Part shown: positions 17,205 through 20,936 of the stretch, in pieces
How positions within the stretch are numbered: position 1 is the first letter of the stretch
Layout of the letters: each line of letters starts with the position of its first letter
Made by a program: the position numbers and the translations under genes
The notes under the pieces: model-generated
What the model saw: the letters and a program-made list of their open reading frames with translations, nothing else
What the model was told of the DNA's origin: nothing
The model's database searches: none
Assembly (NCBI GenBank): GCA_036939755.1
Contig: JALLAZ010000197.1
Span: 1 to 20,936, forward strand
Direction of reading: 5' to 3'
Source: Stephanodiscus triporus
Taxonomy: Eukaryota; Bacillariophyta; Thalassiosirophyceae; Thalassiosirales; Thalassiosiraceae
Length of the DNA: 20,936 bases

Positions 17205-20080
17205 ATGCGCAATGCAGTCATGGCAATAATTGGAGGCCGACCGAAATGACCCAAGTTATGTACCATATCAGGTGGGTCACAAGAAGGCATCAACATGTGT
17301 AGGGCAGTGGATGGATTTCTGATGCATGCAATGGCCAGGGGTGGCAGATTGAAGGGCAGCGTAGAAAAGATCATGTTGGACATAACACTTAACTTTGTGT
17401 GTTTGGATGATCGGCCTTAGAAAAACAACATGTTGCGATTGTTACTGACATCTTTATTGCACTGAAGAGGTTGTCGACCGTTTAGTAAAGCAAGATGCAG
17501 TGGCATCATTGATGAAGCCGTCTGTCTCTTGCCTCATATGTGTCATGATTTAATGGGTCTGGTGCTTTGAGATGGACAGATCATGGACAGGGAACGATCA
17601 AACCGGCATGGGATTAGATTTGAGGCCAAGGACACCATGTCTGATGCCTTGAAAGCAGGACAGGTACTTTAGGTGATGGGGAGACCATGTTTTTCTTGTC
17701 GTCACTAGTGCATGAAGGTAAATTCTTCTCGTCGCTTACTCTTGAAGATGTCACTGGATTCTTTTAAAGGTGGAATATTTAATGACTTGTCATTGTTGTT
17801 GTCTAAGACCTCATTGTCAAGTCCTTGGCAGTCCCTTTTTTGGACTGTTTTTGCCTTATACTTCTTCTTGATCACTTTCCCCATTCTTCTTCATCTTTGT
17901 TTTTGATCAACAATTTGCCACTGTCGCATCCACCACCCATCTTTCCACTGTAGAGGATTACATGAACATGATGAAAAGTCCTCACAAAACCCTTTAAGGT
18001 TGGATAGCACACCACCTGGCATACTCTAGTAATGCAATAAGTGAGACTGCTCTGCTGGTACATTATTTGTGCCGGCTGCAGTGGCACTTGTTGTATCCTT
18101 GTACTAGATCCTTGATGGTTCTAAATTCTGCAGTGATACTTTTGCAATTTGATTGCTCTGCATTTTCATAAGCATAAGTAGTACATTTGAAGACATTCCA
18201 TTTTCAATATTTCAATATTTCGTCTCTGGACTTCTTCTTTCTATCAGAAATCTGACTTTTATCCCTAGTGGGTGTAGATTTTTACTGCTGTTGTGGTGAG
18301 TCCTTGCGTTGTATTGGATTGGAGAGGAATTATGCAACAAGACCCCAAATCAGTTATCAAACGCTCATTCTTTTTTGATTCAATCAGATAAGGCACAAAG
18401 AAGCTCAATCTTCCAATCATGAATGCCGTGAAAACGAATGTCTTGATTTGGCCAATCTGAATGCCTGGTGTCCTTTTTAGCCATCTCTTCCTCTCAGTGA
18501 TATGTGGTTGCTCTCCTAGCTTGGATTGGGCCTGTGCTTGTCCCCTTTGATGGGTGCCTCCTTCGTCTTTTGATTCCTCCCTTGCACCTTGGCAGCATTG
18601 TTGCATCATGACTCCTTTCTCTGCCTTCATCTTGTTCTCCTTTTGGAAGGATGATGTCAGTCCTGTTGTTAATATCATTATTTCCATGAGAAGGGATGAA
18701 TATCATGAGAAAGAAGCGATAAAGAGTACCAACAAAATGAGCGCTCTTGATGTTTACCAGGCAAAACAAAAGAGAAGATCAAAAGTCAGTGCTCTCATAA
18801 TATTATTTGAGCAACCAGCACCACATTGTCAACAAATTCAAAAGGTGAGCGGATGCACTCTGCACGGATGGAGAGAGAGTACAATGAGCCCACGACCGGC
18901 TGTGTCGATCTCGACCGTAGGATTTCAACCGTAGGAGGGTCGACACCACGATTGCATCCATATCATCCCCAAGGATGTGCCTGTTTGATCATTTGCCATC
19001 ATTTGGCCAACGACAGCGTGTGGCAATTGTGTTGTTTTTCTCATTCATCTTTGACCTCACCCACCCCTCCTTGCTTTCTCATATTGTCTTGATCCCATCA
19101 CATGATGCCTATCTTCTGCCATTCTATTTTGTCATGCCCACTGCACGTTGCCAAGCTTCTGCCACCAATCTATTCAATCATGCCCATTGCACAATGCAGC
19201 TTCAGCATTCAACAATCTATCTACGTTGACACAACAACATGTGGATCATCAATGTCATGCCCATCAAGAGTGTAATCACATTGAGTATTGGAGCTTTCAT
19301 CATCCAGCAGGTGTGTGGCAAAGAAGAACCTGCAGCCAGTGGACTTTGCCACATTACTACTGAGGATGACAAACATCATCAGCTTAACGGTATAAACAGA
19401 ATTCAAATTCAAGGTCCTCAAATTAGAACAAGACACCTATATTGTCTCCTACATCATATCATTTCTTACTACATTGGCACCTAGCTGCGTGCAAGTCTTC
19501 TCTGAACTTGTGTTGCTGGCAACCCGGGTGATCAGGGTACCTGCTGCTCTGGTACGTACATGTTTGCGATTTGTGGTTATGCACTTGAATGTAAAAATTT
19601 GATCAATGTATTAATTCCCCATCTCTGATCATCTCATCATCAGGGTTGTTTTGCTTTGCAAAAGGCGGTGCCGATATCAATAGTCTATGCTGTGGCAATT
19701 TCAGAATGTTGTGCACTGATTATGATCAATGCTGCGGTGGTACGTGTTTCCAGACTGGTTCTCATCCTAGCTGGACCACTTTCTGCGTACTCTTACATTT
19801 TTTTCTTTTGTATTGAAACGCACTGTACCTTAAGTACTAAATATTCTATCATACAAGCGAAATGTACACTAGTGCCAAAAAAAGAGGTATTTTTCCCCTA
19901 CTAAAAATGAAGTCCAAGTCTAACTTCACCCTCCAACTTTTATCACGGGTCACACACACCCAGAACATTTACATGTGTGACGCGTGCTGGGGGGGGGGTG
20001 CATTAGAGCATGGTATCATGCTCAAAAATGGGGGAGAAATATTGCCAGGGGTGGTTACAAAATGCGTAAAAAAGTATCGT
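17205..20080. other. Gene-poor 2.9-kb region, nothing recognised
   Basis: I find no domain-bearing frame on either strand. Open frames are under ~140 codons and overlap each other. The composition drifts to A/T- and pyrimidine-rich on the plus strand. There are small local repeats (TTTCAATAT twice near 18202-18221; ACCGTAGGA twice near 18913-18938). It may hold UTRs, a non-coding RNA or a heavily decayed transposon, but I see no diagnostic ends, RNA gene or protein motif. Confidence 0.5.
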
Positions 20081-20185
20081 ACTGCTAGCGCACAACACAA
20101 AACACAACACACACCACAAAAACACAACAACCAGCAACTCGAGCCACCTCCCTCCCTCCTCCCATCGGCTTTCCCCTCCCTCTCC

Positions 20186-20335
20186 ATGGGTAGAGCAGCG
20201 GCACCAACAAATAATGGTGCCGCCGCTCCCCAAATTGGCCCAAATGCCATGCGCAGGCTGCAAGCCATCTGGTGTGCGTTCGCTGTTGTTGGTTCGCTTG
20301 TTTGGGGGGGCGAAAAGAGAGGGATCAAAATATAG
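20186..20335 (+). CDS. Short candidate ORF or first exon, 49 residues
   Basis: An ATG at 20186 follows an A/C-rich, G-poor leader (20090-20160) of the kind seen in diatom 5' UTRs. It begins MGRAAAPTNNGAAAPQIGPN, followed by MRRLQAIWCAFAVVGSLVWG with a hydrophobic stretch, and ends at 20333-20335. A GTGCGT at ~20273 could be a splice donor. No domain is recognised and no good downstream exon is visible before the window ends. The codons for AAAPTNNGAAA lie in an imperfect 13-bp inverted repeat (20194-20206 with 20215-20227). Confidence 0.25.
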   Translation: MGRAAAPTNNGAAAPQIGPNAMRRLQAIWCAFAVVGSLVWGGEKRGIKI

Positions 20336-20900
20336 AGAGAGGGGGGGCTGCCTGCTGGGTCCTTAAAGGTGGCCGCCGTTTTGCGAATACATGTAACAAT
20401 CAAATAAAAGTTGGCACAAGCGATGGGGGGAGTTGGGGAGGACGAGCGGCTGGGGTGGAATGTGTGGGGGGGCGCCAAGTCGCCGGTATGGGTATCTCCG
20501 TCGAATAAAATTGACAAAAATTAAGAGAGAGGGGGGTGGGGCCATGGCCGTAGGTGGCCGCCACTCAACCGGGAGACACAACAACCAACCAAATATTGGT
20601 GTCTGTGGTGGGTGGAACATCTAACAAAGGCCCACGACCATGATAGAAAGTTTGTGGGGGGCGTTTTGCCTTCGTTTGGGGCGACAAATTGAGCAGCAAA
20701 AGTAAACAGAAATAAAAATACGTCGCGGCATTATATGGCCGCCAAACAATGAATAAAAACACAATAACCAACTAAAAACACACGGCCTCAACAGGGGGTA
20801 GATGTGATCGAATGAGCGAACGGCGGGGGGGGGCAGGGGGAGTGCAATGCAATCGTTTTGGGGGGATTGAGTTGGGGGAAGTCTAAAAATTACAATAAAA
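20325..20900. repeat. G-rich region with roughly 183-bp periodicity
   Basis: GGCCGCC recurs at 20371, 20556 and 20737 (spacings 185 and 181). Before the first two copies a GAGAGAGGGGGG-type run appears, and after each copy there is an A/C-rich stretch with related wording. The first two copies share the 10-mer GGTGGCCGCC. Several G-runs could support G-quadruplexes. This suggests diverged tandem units or a promoter-like repeat. No gene is supported. Confidence 0.4.
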
Positions 20901-20936
20901 TCGATCATTTTATTAAATTAATTTATTTCTCAGCCG

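Noticed and set aside
17205..19860. Decayed copia or gypsy retrotransposon
   Set aside because: I looked for RT, integrase and zinc-knuckle motifs and for LTR ends on both strands and could not identify any.

Overview
The window looks like nuclear DNA of a centric diatom (Thalassiosirales-like). This is inferred from the sequence only. The evidence is: genes with short GT-AG introns (81-104 bp, one of 290 bp); a secreted protein with a Pro/Thr tail rich in PTxxPT; a DOMON/copper-monooxygenase gene; a BspA-type leucine-rich repeat protein; a membrane-anchored FG-GAP propeller protein; and many GAC/GTC trinucleotide expansions giving poly-Asp tracts. Gene spacing is compact and eukaryotic, with no operons and no ribosome-binding sites.

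Layout. 1-210: an array of eight near-identical 18-bp palindromes. 470-590: an AT-richer island holding the 3' two-thirds of an organelle-type tRNA-Glu(UUC) on the minus strand. 524-2498 (minus): a low-complexity-rich ORF with two transposase-like helix-turn-helix domains and a degenerate short-chain dehydrogenase (SDR), whose C-terminal part lies in another frame and runs into the tRNA-like sequence. 2516-2658: a 143-bp MITE with 20-bp inverted repeats and TA target duplication. 3229-4815 (+): a secreted LPMO-like protein with a bulb-lectin-like segment. 5547-7741 (+): a five-exon DOMON/dopamine-beta-hydroxylase-like copper monooxygenase. 7997-10089 (minus): a two-exon PIH1-domain protein. 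10200-10319 (+): a possible micro-ORF. 10397-11794 (minus): a 14-repeat BspA-type LRR protein. 12742-17204 (+): a very large type II membrane protein with NPF motifs, a transmembrane anchor, a Kazal-like domain, an SVGPT-repeat stalk and a seven-bladed FG-GAP propeller. Its frame is broken twice. 17205-20936: mostly gene-free, with one short candidate ORF at 20186 and a G-rich, roughly 183-bp periodic stretch at the end.

The most informative observation is at 14666-14798. A perfect 46-bp inverted repeat with a 41-bp spacer sits where the large membrane protein changes frame. Omitting exactly the 46-bp left arm rejoins the two reading frames at a codon boundary, and the left arm also carries the stop codon. 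This looks like a templated inverted insertion (template-switch mutation) or an assembly fold-back in an otherwise single gene. The other break is a 17-G homopolymer, next to a 234-bp-spaced internal duplication and an ambiguous base. Allowing for both breaks and the intron, the coding length is 4335 nt, an exact multiple of three (1444 residues).

The genes do not form an obvious pathway. Several products look secreted or surface-exposed (LPMO-like, DOMON monooxygenase, FG-GAP protein), while the PIH1 protein belongs to a chaperone-adaptor family. The left end (tRNA fragment, degenerate SDR, transposase-like HTH, MITE, palindromes) has the character of an insertion-prone region.
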